Positions 1 to 9,682 of a stretch of 31,210 bases of DNA are shown in pieces; position 1 is the first letter of the stretch, and each line of letters starts with the position of its first letter. Source of the DNA: Chara braunii. Lineage: Eukaryota; Streptophyta; Charophyceae; Charales; Characeae. The position numbers were made by a program, and so were the translations under genes. Where the stretch lies: the NCBI GenBank assembly GCA_003427395.1, contig BFEA01000239.1:1765276-1796485 (forward strand), in the 5' to 3' direction. The notes below the pieces were generated by a model that saw only the letters and a program-made list of their open reading frames with translations, was not told the origin of the DNA and did no database searches.

Positions 1-893
1 TATTCACCAGTTCGTAGTAGCTGATGCAGATTCCAGGGCTCGACCCCTAGTCCCCACCTTACCTGTGTACAGTATTTGTGTCGACCCTTAGAGTTGAACC
101 CGTGACCTGTGTATTTGTAACAGTCGGTAGGTTGTTGTAGGGTCCATAGGTAGTAGGGGTTCGCTCTGTAGACCTGTCGAGTAGGAGTCCCAGTTAGGTC
201 TAGCAGTCGTAGCTGTAGTTGTCTCGGAGGGTCAAGGTCATAGCTGCTACAGTCCGGAAAGTTCAAGGTCGTAGCTGCGACAGTAACGAAAGGCCAAGTC
301 TACGGCCTTCTGGAAGGTCCCAGTAGTGGCCTTTCGAAGTTGCCCACGTTTAGGCTGAGGCAAGTGGGCAAGTGGTGGAAGTCCACCGTGCTGAGTCAAC
401 AGTCCCAGTCCTCAGTCAATCCTTGTCCAGTCAAGCAAGTACCGCATGGGACGTGTGCACTTCGGGCATGGGAAAGGGCCAGACCAACGAGCTGCAGAAG
501 TATAAATCAAGAGGCAGCGCCCAGTCATTCATTCATTCCTGCGTGAGCCATGCGGAAGCGCTGCCATAAGCGACTTGAGTAAGGAGGTCTGAGCCCGAGG
601 ACGAAGTGGGCGAGAGAGGAGTGTAGCCATAGCGGTAGGGTAGAAGCGGCCATAGCCGCCATAGCTGTAGTAGAGTTTAGTGTGTGTGTGTATGCGTTCA
701 GAGTATCGTGTGTGGGATATCCAGGGTGATCCGGTGTATGCCGACAGGGAGCTGTGTGGGCGCTGAGTCCGCCATAGCCATCGAAGTGAACTTGAATCTG
801 AATTGTGTTCTCGGTTACCATATCTCTGAGTTCTGAGTGGCCGCTTGTCGCCAGTTTGCTGCGCACCTGTTTGCATGCGTGAGAAGTGTGAAT
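1..893. other. Left flank of outer LTR element, no gene recognised
   Basis: No reading frame here resembles a known protein. The stretch has short degenerate repeats: a roughly 31-bp unit containing TAGCTG and ACAG recurs at about 195-290, and a CCATAGC motif recurs at about 625-675 and 770. A TATAAAT box lies at 501-507. The composition resembles the promoter part of a retrotransposon LTR, so this could be an older element or a U3-like region belonging to the LTR at 899-1205. The TG start and GAGAG duplication at 894-898 argue that the adjacent LTR begins at 899. Confidence 0.4.
501..507 (+). promoter_or_regulatory. Candidate TATA box
   Basis: The sequence TATAAAT is followed by a GC-richer stretch, as in many plant Pol II core promoters. 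No transcript start or coding region can be tied to it from sequence, so it is a motif call only. Confidence 0.25.
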
Positions 894-898
894 GAGAG
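894..898. repeat. Target-site duplication, left copy (GAGAG)
   Basis: GAGAG directly precedes the TG of the left LTR. The same five bases directly follow the CA of the right LTR at 19504-19508. Five-base duplications are typical of Ty3/gypsy integration. Confidence 0.7.
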
Positions 899-1205
899 TG
901 TAGCGGACCTCTGGTTGGCCTGTGAGACCAGCCCCTTGGCCTGTCCTCACAGGCCTGTGTTGTATTAAGGGCAGTCCAGTCCAGGTGGTACCTTTGTCGG
1001 TACCAGCCAGTCCAGTCCAGTCCTGTCAGTCCGCTGGTGTATACCCCAGTAGTTGTCTGTTTTCTGGCTCATTCTGCATTCGCACAGTTTGGAGTACGCG
1101 CGTTGGAGTCTGGCGTGGGAGCTGCGCCGTGCCATCTCGCTCCCCTTCTTCCTCCATCTCCATCTCTACCCCTGGCGGAGCACCACACCTGGTGGGTCCG
1201 CCACA
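899..1205 (+). repeat. Left LTR of outer element
   Basis: A 307-bp repeat that starts TG and ends CA and matches 19213-19503 with few substitutions and small indels. It contains a 9-bp inverted repeat (GGCCTGTGA at 917-925, TCACAGGCC at 947-955) and runs of a CAGTC pentamer at about 975-1030. The homology starts and stops exactly at the TG and CA, which supports these limits. The PBS begins at the next base. Confidence 0.75.
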
Positions 1206-1222
1206 TTGGTATCGGAGCGGGA
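1206..1222 (+). other. Primer-binding site of outer element (tRNA-iMet type)
   Basis: The sequence beginning TTGGTATCGGAGC directly follows the LTR. It resembles the TGGTATCAGAGC complement of the initiator Met tRNA 3' end used by most plant LTR retrotransposons, with one internal mismatch. It fixes the element's orientation as plus. Confidence 0.7.
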
Positions 1223-1630
1223 ACGTTTCCCACTCCCACCCACCACCCCGTATAGCTGGGGAAACGGCAAAACCCTACAGGCGGGTTTTTGGCTGTTTCC
1301 AGGCCGTTTTTCGACAAAAACGGGGGAAAAAAGCAGCCGCAGCAGGAAGGGACACGTGGCGAAAAAAGCACGTGCCACCACGAGTGTGTGCGCGCAAGCG
1401 CCAAGGCCAAGGCCGCCACACGCGCGCGCACGCCACGCGCCCATGCTGCCACACTTCCCCCGGATTTACAATATCAAGATCCAGGATCTTGCTGCCGTTG
1501 GGGTTTAAACCCAGGCACCTGATGGGCTATGCGCGTGCGTAGCCAATCTCATAACACACCCGCCACAGTGTATGCGTGGCTTTGTAGTACGGCAGACTCG
1601 TGTTGAAGAGGTGCCGTGCTGGCTATTTAC

Positions 1631-1631
<1 letters not shown>

Positions 1632-1662
<31 letters not shown>

Positions 1663-1711
1663 CACCCCCCCCCCCCCCCCCCCGCTGCTATTTGCCCCCC
1701 CCCCCCCCCCC
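1632..1711 (+). repeat. Three poly-C tracts
   Basis: Uninterrupted C runs at 1632-1661, 1665-1683 and 1695-1711, separated by short spacers. The minus strand is correspondingly G-rich. Run lengths may be unreliable in the assembly. Confidence 0.9.
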
Positions 1712-1917
1712 GTGCTGCCTGCGCACGTGGCCATCCGCAGTGCCACATGGCAGTTTGGGCTGCTCTACTGTGGCGAGGGTCTGCTCACATAGCATACCCT
1801 GGATCTGCTGGTAGGGGCTGATCAAGATCTCAGCCCCCCTTCCTCCTCCAGCTGGCTGCTGCAGTGAAGGCCAAGACCCTTCTGGTCTTGGTATACCTTG
1901 TGCCCTTGGAGACACCA

Positions 1918-2380
1918 AGGGCAAGGTCTCATCTCTCTCTCCCCTCTCTCTACTAACCCACCTTCCCTACCTCTCCTCTCTCCTGTTACTCACCCCTTCT
2001 CTTTCTTCCCACCTTCCACTGCCTCTTTTCCCTCCTCTTTTTACCTTCCCCACCCCACCTTTTCTCATGATACCCACTCTTTTACTCTCTTTTCTTCATT
2101 TATTTTCTTTTCTTCCCTCCTCCTTTTCTCTTTGCTTCTTGATCCCTCTCCACCTTTCCCCATCCCTCTTTCTCCCATTCTCTCACCCTCCTCTCCCCCA
2201 ACTACCACCACATCATTCCCCTACCTCCCACTTCCATCTTTTTCTCTCTCCCACCTATTTCTCTCTTTTCTCCTTCACTTTTCATTCCCTTCCCCCTCTA
2301 CTTCGAATTTCTTCTGTTCTTCTTCTTTCTATCTTTCTTTTGATTTATCTTTTCTCTTTTTCCAAAAAAAATGAATGATC
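1918..2380 (+). repeat. Polypyrimidine (CT-rich) tract
   Basis: About 460 bases composed almost entirely of C and T on the plus strand, ending in an A run near 2366. The long open frames across it are compositional and not genes. Confidence 0.85.
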
Positions 2381-2584
2381 TTCTTCCCCACCTTCTTTTC
2401 TTATTTTTTGATTTATTTCATTTATTTTTTTTACTTATTCTGAAAATTTGAATTTCCTTGCGGCATCCTTAAATATGATTAGGAGTTCGTCCTTCTTGCT
2501 TTCGGCACACATTTTGACCCCGTGGCGGTAACGAATTGCTGCCGAAATTTTTCCACTTAGCCTTTCTTCTTGACGGCACACTTC

Positions 2585-3035
2585 GACCCCATGGGGGTAG
2601 GGAAATGCTGCCGAAATTTTTGAAAAATCCAACACTTCATTTTTCGTCACCCCCTCCTCTACTTATTTCTTTATTTATTTCTTTATCTATTTATTTATTA
2701 TTTTTTTATCTATTTTCTAAAATTTTTCATTTGCGGCACTTCGAAACTTATGCTTATCTTGGTCTCTTCTTTCTCTTGGCACATGCTTGACCCCATGGGG
2801 GGTAGGGAAATGCTGCCGAAATTTTTGAAAAATCCAACACTTCATTTTTCGTCACCCCCTCCTCTACTTATTTCTTTATTTATTTCTTTATCTATTTATT
2901 TATTATTTTTTTATCTATTTTCTAAAATTTTTCATTTGCGGCACTTCGAAACTTATGCTTATCTTGGTCTCTTCTTTCTCTTGGCACATGCTTGACCCCA
3001 TGGGGGGTAGGGAAATGCTGCCGAAAATTTTTAAA
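2585..3035 (+). repeat. About 204-bp AT-rich tandem repeat
   Basis: Units begin at GACCCCATGG at about 2585, 2789 and 2994. The first two are full length and almost identical; the third breaks off after about 40 bases. Each unit contains a TGCTGCCGAAA motif, a run of TTTATT-type words and TTGCGGCACTTCG. Older, diverged partial units lie at about 2510-2580. Confidence 0.85.
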
Positions 3036-3136
3036 AAATAAATATTATTTCTCTCTTTATATTTTATTTCCTTATTTATTTTTATTTTTCTCTCGAAATC
3101 TCGCTGTTTATTTATTTTTTTTCCAGCCTTCCCCCC

Positions 3137-4084
3137 TGCAAGGAAAATAAGCAACAACGAGATGACAAATCCAGATTACACCATTGCATAAAAAGCCAGA
3201 TAGTCACACAGTGTCCAGAGAGCAGCAATGCACCAATAATACACCCATGGAGGTTGGTAGTACTGAAAACCAATGTCAGGGAGAGCTTTCTCTCTCCTTC
3301 AGCAACACAAGAGTCCAGTCCCTTCACACCTACTTGGCGCTCAGCGCCCAGCCTACTACACATTTACGATCAGCATTATAATAGACAATGCAGCTGTTGA
3401 CATCAGCGGCAACCCCGAAGTACTTGAAGATGTCACCCATATGCTGACCATCGCCAATACAAGGTAAGTGCCCTCACATCATCATCATTGTCATCCTTCA
3501 CCCTTCCCTGACTTAACACCCACACCTGTCCACTCTTGCACCCGAAGACCACCCCTGCGCCTCACTGTGTGTCTAAGCCGAGCCTGCTATGGAGGCTGGC
3601 TATGGCGCTGCCCTCAGCAGCGCCCTGCTCCCACAAACGACCGCACGTGCGCAGCCTCTTGCTCCAATGTCAGCAGCCAGCCCGCGAGCAATCGCTCCAG
3701 CAGCGCTGCCGCCAGCCAGCAAGTGACCGAATGAGCTGCCTAGCGAGAGCTCTTTCCATAGGAAAGAGCTGGCCTGCTCGAGCACCCTGGCTGCACTGGC
3801 CTGGGCCCAGAAGCTTCCGGAAGGCCCCAGGAGGCTGTCTGTGCCTGCATTCTTTGGAAAGGCCCGGAGGGCCGTGGAAATGTCTTTGTTGCTCGGCCTA
3901 TGTTTCTCTCAACCAACTGGCGTGTTGCAACTGCCTGTACCCCCAAATATGAAATTGACAGTCGTAGGCCTCTTGTGAAATGTTAGGCCCGCCTTCACTT
4001 AGGGCGGGCACCTTCGCCTTCACTTAGGCCGGGCAATGCTGCAAACAGGGCCCCTTGGGCGTACCGAGGACCCTGATCCTTGCA
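3137..4084 (-). repeat. 3' LTR of nested element
   Basis: A 948-bp repeat, TGCAAGGA to TCCTTGCA, very similar to 10963-11992. It lacks an 81-bp block present in the other LTR (break at 3843/3844). It contains two tandem copies of a GCCTTCACTTAGG motif at about 3990-4035. On the minus strand it follows the polypurine tract at 4085-4098. Confidence 0.85.
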
Positions 4085-4098
4085 TTCCCTCCTCCTTT
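4085..4098 (-). other. Polypurine tract of nested element
   Basis: On the minus strand this reads AAAGGAGGAGGGAA immediately before the TG of the 3' LTR, the usual position and composition of the plus-strand primer. It independently supports the LTR boundary at 4084. Confidence 0.75.
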
Positions 4099-4157
4099 AC
4101 TTCGTTAGTCCTCTGAGAAGTCTCTTATTCTGCAGGCATCTTCCCTTTTCGTTCTCT

Positions 4158-5546
4158 TTAATAGCCTGCAATCACTTGAGGTGCTGTTCTCATGAGTTCC
4201 TCTCGTGTGAACCAGCAATCTTTCTTGGGATCAAGGTGATGTCTGAAGCTCACACGATACTACATTCTCGGTTTAGGAGGGCGCCCTCTGCCTGATGAGC
4301 GAGGAACAGGCATCATTCGATGCTCCACAATGTGATCGATGTCCGCCTTGCCGTCCATGGTTGGGGGCAGCATTGATCTTCTTGAAGGAAACTGGTCAGT
4401 GGCCGCGAAAGGTTCCAGCTTGGAGGCATGGAACACAGGGTATGTGCGTAGGTGTGCAGGAATACGGATCACGTATGAAGGCCCATCTGGTTGATCCCCT
4501 ACAATGTCCAAGATCTCCCAGGGCCCAAAATACTGTGGCATCAGTTTTTTGGATATCCCCATCTCCTGACCTAGTTCAGATGACTTTACCCAGACTCTAT
4601 CACCTACCTGAAAGTTAGAGGGCCGTCTATGCTTATTCTCAGATGCGATCATAGCATCTTGAGACTTCCTAATATGTTCAACGGCCTGCTGCAGCATCTG
4701 TTCATATTTGACAGCAAAGTCTATGCTGCCAGGTGTTGCAGTGGGTTGTCTTTCTGGTAGCAGAAAGTCTAGTGCAGTTCTGGGCTTCCAACCTAGATGT
4801 AACTGGTTGGGAGTCATACCGGTAGTACTGTGCACAGCATTGTTGTACAGGCTGGTGACGAGCGGTAACTTCTCGTCCCAGTCATCCTGGCTTGGCTTAA
4901 TATAAAGCCGAAGCAGGTGTTGTACTACCCGGTTCATCTGTTCTTCTGGGCCATTTGACTCAGGGTGATTCCCGGAGGTCATTTGGAGTTTGGTGCCCAT
5001 CTGTTCAGCGGTTGACTGCCACAGTTCACTTGTGAATCTCACATCCCTATCACTAACAATAGATGTATGCAAACCAAAATCACGTACCCAATTATCCATA
5101 AACAGTTTGATGACGTGGTCAGTTTTAGCTGTTTCTGGCATAGCGATTAGTCTTGCATACTTAGTAAAGCGGTCCACTATTACAAAGATATGCCTTTTTC
5201 CGGATTTACTGGTCACAAGAGTATCCATGAAGTCTATGGACACACTCTGACCAGGTCGAATCGGCAAGGGCTTGATCAGCCCAAGCGGAGCCTGAGTCCT
5301 TGGTTTGTCCCTTTGGCAAACCTGGCAAGTTTCAACATAGCGTTTTGCATCTAGCATCATAGAGGGCCACCAGAATCTTTGTACTAAGTTCGCTGATGTC
5401 TTTTCGTAGTCAAAATGACCAGTTGCATCATGGCATTCTCCTAAAAATAAACTACGCAAAGACTCACTACTACTGGGAACACACAATCTTTTATTCCCTG
5501 CCTTCTCAAGAAACAGCAAGCCGTCTACCATCGTAAATTCGTCCAA
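4158..5546 (-). pseudogene. pol: Nested element integrase with chromodomain-like tail, interrupted
   Basis: The integrase inserts element cDNA into the genome. From the Met at 5546 the frame shows the HHCC zinc-binding region (H39, H44, C74, C77). The catalytic triad follows as D105 in SIDFMD, D166 in IVSDRD and E202, giving the exact D-35-E spacing. A GPY/F-type C-terminal domain comes next, around QYFGPWEIL. The frame reaches TAG at 4260-4262 just after GRGRPPKPRM. Beyond it the same frame stays open to TAA at 4158-4160 and reads like the second half of a chromodomain-type tail (CWFTREELMRTAPQVI). The catalytic core looks intact. Upstream, the same frame passes a TAG at 5559-5561 into the RNase H end. 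Confidence 0.85.
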
Positions 5547-5558
5547 AGTCTTTTTGTC

Positions 5559-6036
5559 CTATGCTTGGAATCTACGGATGATCTCAGACATAACTGGATC
5601 TTGCTGATAGGCATCCACCAATGATCGAGTTAAGTCGCTAGATATGCCAAATTCAGTCGCCGGTGCACCCAGATAATCTGCCCGACGAGATAATGCATCA
5701 GCCACTTTGTTGTACTCTCCCTTAATTTGGATCAAGTTGATAGTCATACATGTCTATCACTTGTATCCAGTGCTTGAGTGTGTCAGAGAGTACTGGCTGA
5801 GTCTTGATCCAACACAAGGTCTCATGGTCAGATCTCATGTAGAAGAATCTGCCAAGGAGATAGTGTCTCCAATGTACCAGCGCTCTGTACAGGGCATAGA
5901 GCTCACGCTCATAAGTGGACTTAGCTAGTTTCTGAGATGGCATCTTTTTGCTCATGTACTCGATAGGTCTCAACTTGGGCCCCTCCTTTTGCGCAAGGAC
6001 CTCGCCTATGCCATATTGGCTGGCGTCTGTGGTCAC
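5559..6036 (-). pseudogene. pol: Nested element RNase H, frameshifted
   Basis: RNase H degrades the RNA of the RNA-DNA hybrid during reverse transcription. The frame from 6036 carries TTDAS (first catalytic Asp), YERELYAL (Glu) and RSDHETL (Asp). The usual small-residue position after GIG is Glu here. At about 5740 the reading shifts frame into IKGEYNKVADALSRR, the normal end of a gypsy RNase H. That segment continues to a TAG at 5559-5561 which separates it from the integrase. Confidence 0.8.
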
Positions 6037-6118
6037 GACAAACGGCTTATCAGGATCAGGAAGTTTAAGAACCTCATAGTGTCAGGGCATACTTCAGTTT
6101 CCTGAAGGCTGCCTCACA

Positions 6119-6978
6119 CTATTCAGTCCACTCCCAAGGGGTGTCCAGTCGAGTTAGATCTGTCAATGGGGAAGCTATAGTACTATAGTTCTTCACAAAC
6201 GGACGATAGTAGCCCGACATCCCCAAAAACGATCTGACCGCAGTAACAGTTTGAGGTCTGGGCCAGTCATGTATGCTGGCCACCTTTGCATCATCCGGCC
6301 TCAGTCCATCTGCTGAGATTTCATGACCCAAGTACAAGATCTTGGTGCGACCAAACTCGCATTTCTCCAAGTTAACCTTGTACTGGTGCTGTCTTAGGAG
6401 ACCTAGCACTGTTTTCAAGTGCTCAGCGTGCTCCTCTACAGTCCTACTAAAGATGAGAATATCGTCGAGGTACACGACGATAAACTTGTCTAAGTAGTCA
6501 TGAAAAATCATGTTCAGCGCGTGCTGGAACGTACCAGGTGCATTGCATAGTCCAAAGGGTATCACCACAAACTCGTACAGACCGTACCTGGTCTGAAATG
6601 CGGTTTTGTGTTGATCCGCAGGCCTAATGGCAAGTTGATGGTATCCGGACTTCAGATCTATCTTGGTGAAGTACCTGCATCCCTGCACTCTATCCAGGAG
6701 GTCGTCAATCCGGGTAGGGGCTCCGCGTTCTTAACGGTGATGGCATTGAGGCCCCTATAGTCAATGCACATCCTCAAGGTACCTCCCTTCTTCAGTACGA
6801 ATAGGTCTGGAGCGTCGTAAGGGGAGGTACTAGGCCGAATCCATCCCTTCTCTGTGAGCTCCTTGAGCTGGCGGCGAAGCTCATCTAACTCCGCAGGAGA
6901 CATCCNATAGATTCGTCCTCTAGGCACCTTACTACCTGGGACCACCTCTATTGCATGGACAACCTCCCTTTCCACCAC
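6119..6978 (-). pseudogene. pol: Nested element reverse transcriptase, frameshifted
   Basis: The reverse transcriptase copies element RNA into DNA. The N-terminal part (6978-6658) has [30 protein letters not shown] and the upstream PRGRIY motif, with one N at 6905. The frame then shifts near 6690. The palm continues (6688-6119) with YFTKIDLKSGYHQ, VIPFGLCNAPGTFQ and the catalytic YLDD box at 6461-6472, followed by the thumb (FLGMSGYYRPFVKNYS). All core motifs are present; the frameshift, and a TAG at 6991-6993 upstream, prevent continuous reading. Confidence 0.85.
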
Positions 6979-7200
6979 GCCTGTGGGCTCCTAAAAAAGG
7001 TCTAAATATTGTGCGACGACTGATTCTATCTCTGGGGGTGTTTGTACGGCCTCCCCTTTCTCACAGACACATGCCCTCCTCACGATTCTGCTTATAATAG
7101 TTATAGAAGGATGATGCACACATGCACCCGTAGTTTTCTATCAGACTGCTAGCTTTGAACTTTTGCAATCTAACAGATCTACCGTTGGGCAATTTGTGAA
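6979..7200 (-). pseudogene. pol: Nested element PR-RT linker, frame-broken
   Basis: This joins the protease to the reverse transcriptase and is readable only in pieces. The PR frame hits TGA at 7201-7203. A neighbouring frame reads coding-like text (LPNGRSVRLQKFKA) for about 130 bases. The RT frame resumes before a TAG at 6991-6993, followed by EPTGVVEREVV. At least two indels are implied. Confidence 0.5.
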
Positions 7201-7860
7201 TCAATACCTTTGCGCGACCTCGAGGGAGTACACACCTAGGAGCATATCAAAGGGCAGTTCGTCGCTAACTAGGAAGGAGATCTTATGGCTCACATCCCCT
7301 CCTCCATAGGAGAAAGTGCAGACTACGTCCTTGACATAGTCTTTTACCAACATTTGGTGCTTGTTGGCCGGCGTAGAAGCTACAGTTCTGCTAAGCCGCT
7401 GCACTTGGTCCCCTAAGCGCAGTCTGTCCACACAAGCACGACTGATGAAGTTTTGTGTAGAGCCTATGTCTATGAAGGCGCCAACCTTGCGGCCACCTAC
7501 ATCAACCTCTACCACGAAATGTTCACCCTTTGGACCTCTACTTATCATCGCCCAAGAGTCCCTGGGGTCCTTCCCTGACCACTCAGTCTCTAACTCCTCT
7601 AGGGCCTCGGACACGTCTCTCGAACAGAGCTTCGGTGGGTCTGAATGTTTCCGCGGGGCGATACGTGGGTTACTAGCCTTGGCCAACGCTTGAAGTGGGG
7701 AAGGCAACGTAACCACTTCAGCGCGAGTAAGAGCGGCTAAAACTCCTACTGGCCCGAGGTGTTTCCCTGCGAAGTGCTCGCAGAAGCACCGCCAGATTTC
7801 GAAGATAGTCCCACCACCGTTGGTGAGGCTACCCTCGTCAAGACTTTCTTGCCTCGACAC
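7201..7860 (-). CDS. pol: Nested element aspartic protease region
   Basis: Retrotransposon proteases cleave the Gag-Pol polyprotein. The active-site segment is GAFIDIGSTQNFIS, where most gypsy copies have D-S/T-G; here the residue after Asp is Ile. Downstream SDELPFDMLLGVYSL matches the usual hydrophobic-Leu-Gly segment. The frame is -1 relative to gag and overlaps it by 115 bases (7746-7860), so it would be entered by ribosomal frameshifting at 7761-7767; the Met at 7860 is probably not a start. The DIG substitution may weaken activity. Confidence 0.75.
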   Translation of the reverse strand: MSRQESLDEGSLTNGGGTIFEIWRCFCEHFAGKHLGPVGVLAALTRAEVVTLPSPLQALAKASNPRIAPRKHSDPPKLCSRDVSEALEELETEWSGKDPRDSWAMISRGPKGEHFVVEVDVGGRKVGAFIDIGSTQNFISRACVDRLRLGDQVQRLSRTVASTPANKHQMLVKDYVKDVVCTFSYGGGDVSHKISFLVSDELPFDMLLGVYSLEVAQRY

Positions 7861-9265
7861 GTTCTAGACTTGTGGCCATAATTGCCACAGTTCATGCACG
7901 TGCCGCCAGCAACTCTGTCTCTCCACACCTCATACGCTAAACCAAGTTTTACCCATGCGGGTGTTCCTTGGTCGCCCTGACCCGTGGACCGTACTACCTT
8001 CTTCTTCACGGTCCCCCTAGCCTTTTCTTTGATAGGTGCCACGACTCCCCCATCCGAAGTCTCATTGGCCCCATCCTGCTCTGTCACCTCTCCAAGATCT
8101 GGGAAATCGTCAATCTCCGTCGATTGACCATCATGGTCAACGAACATCAACTGACCCTTCTTCTTCCAGTCCTGGGGGAGTCTCTTCCTACCATCATGAG
8201 GTACCTGATGAGCGGATCCCAACTTTGCCTCTATGTCCAGAGCTTTTTTACTAAAAGAAGCGAAGGTGTGCTGTTCGACATAGGCCTCATCAACCAACTT
8301 GGTCCTTACCTCTGCAGGTAGGCACTTTAGGTAATCCGTCAGGAGAACCTGCTGATCAAAGCGCACACCAGGTACCACGAGTAAACGTTCTACGGTGTCC
8401 GTTAGCTCTCTAACATTCTTGAACCTGCGTGAACAAAGATTGTTGATTGCATCGGTGCCCTTCTGAGCCCCTTGCTTGTCATGCCACCTGTTATACACGG
8501 ACCGTACGAACTCTTCCAATGTCTGAGCCTGTGCCCAGGCATCGAAGTTTTGACCGTAGCCCTGCTGCTGCACTAAGCCATTCAACCAGCGGGCTGCTGA
8601 CCCCTCTGAAAAGGAGGCAGCCACTACAACTTCCTGCTCTGGCCTGGTGAGCTTGTGCCTCACATAAGTAGGCATAGTCCTCACCCAGGTGTCTAAGTCC
8701 TCATCCTTCTTCTTATCTCCAGAGAAGGGCTTGGGACTCATCAGAGGTATTTTAGGCATCCACTGCATAGGCTGCATGGGCCCAGGGGCTTCCTGCAACG
8801 GCTGCATAGCCACTGAAACAGGCTGTTGCACACTAACCTGAGCCTGGCTTGACAATGGGACTGTAGTGACCACTATCGTGGATGGTACGGCTGAGACCCT
8901 ATGGACCGGACCACTAGTTGCTACTAAACCACCTGGAGGGGGTATGCCAAACATAGGGGAGAAAGTTGGCCCTGTGGGTTGCGGCATCGATGAAGGACCC
9001 GCACCCATAGGGGGAACTACAGCAAACTGTGGCTGCCTCATCATCGTACGAGGAGCCCGGAGTTCGGTCAGGATTTGTTTCTGGCCTGCTACCAATTCAG
9101 CCAGCAACTCCTGCTGGACATTCTGCGCTTCGGCCACTGATAGTAAAGCATTACGCAGCAAACGGACAGCAGGGTCTAATGCCGCCTCATCTAGTCCCTC
9201 CAAACTGCCTAGCTCCTCTCTTCTACTACCTAGTCTAGCCTTTTTTAGTATTGCTTTATTCTCCT
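7746..9265 (-). CDS. gag: Nested element Gag (capsid and nucleocapsid)
   Basis: Gag forms the particle that packages element RNA. The open frame includes the Met at 9203 and extends upstream to about 9265, where it joins the N-terminal piece by a frameshift. After a Pro/Gln/Met-rich segment comes a capsid region with the retrotransposon-gag signature (PFSGDKKKDEDLDTWV, ASFSEGSAARWLNG). A CCHC zinc knuckle, CMNCGNYGHKSRTC, lies at 7857-7898. It stops at TAG 7746-7748, five codons after a G GGA AAC heptamer. Length (about 500 residues) is usual for chromovirus Gag. Confidence 0.85.
7761..7767 (-). promoter_or_regulatory. -1 ribosomal frameshift slippery heptamer G GGA AAC
   Basis: On the minus strand the gag codons read CAG GGA AAC ACC, giving X XXY YYZ in the correct register. 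Gag ends four sense codons after the heptamer, at TAG 7746. The protease frame is open in exactly the -1 frame on both sides. G GGA AAC is a known retroviral gag-pro slippery sequence. I did not establish a downstream pseudoknot or stem. Confidence 0.65.
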
Positions 9266-9682
9266 CTCTGCTGCTTCGTCCAACTGCCGCTGTAGCTCAT
9301 CCCGAAGTTTTTCTGCTTGCCGGATTTCTAAATCCTCCGGCGTGAGTTGAGTCTACTGGCTGACTCGCAAGCTAGCAGTCTGACTAACGGACCCCTGAGA
9401 ACCACTCTGACCGACTCCTGACGAAGTGGACTGTGAAGAGGTTTGCGACATAGATGAAGTAGCCATGGCTGCACCGGTGCTAGCTGAAACTCTAGCCCTA
9501 GCACTATCCTCAGTTGCCCTCACTCTCCTTGTCGCTGCTCTCTCTCTAGCCTCTCTCCGCAATCTTCTCTCGTCTCGTGGACCTAACTCCAAGAATGTCA
9601 AGGGTCGACCAGGAGCAGTCCCGCGAGTAGTCCTACGGTCGTCCACTAATAGCTCCTCCTCACTAGTGCTTGCATCACTCAT
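9266..9682 (-). pseudogene. gag: Nested element Gag N-terminal segment, interrupted
   Basis: From the Met at 9682 the frame is rich in Ser/Arg/Glu (MSDASTSEEELLVDD at the start) and ends at TAG 9353-9355. The same frame stays open past the TAG for about 30 codons as a charged helix (LTPEDLEIRQAEKLRDELQ). It then shifts frame near 9265 into the main gag. It lies between the leader and the capsid, where Gag should begin. No domain is recognised in it. Confidence 0.6.

Larger units (their letters stand above)
1223..3136 (+). other. Outer-element leader, noncoding and repeat-rich
   Basis: No supported gene. From left to right it holds a GC-rich leader to about 1620, three poly-C tracts (1632-1711), a pyrimidine-rich stretch (about 1918-2380) and an AT-rich tandem repeat (2585-3035). 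The open frames here are low-complexity Pro/Ser/Phe/Leu strings generated by base composition. The gag expected after a leader appears only beyond the nested element, at 11993. Confidence 0.6.

Noticed and set aside
917-955. LTR inverted repeat (GGCCTGTGA/TCACAGGCC) as a transcription terminator
   Set aside because: A stem can form, but eukaryotic LTRs do not use intrinsic hairpin terminators; it is noted only as an LTR structure.
1572-2378. Poly-proline and Ser/Phe/Leu-rich ORFs
   Set aside because: They are translations of poly-C and polypyrimidine tracts with no codon structure or homologous motif.
2536-2995. Repeated small hydrophobic ORFs resembling membrane proteins
   Set aside because: They are by-products of the AT-rich 204-bp tandem repeat, read in the same phase in each unit.
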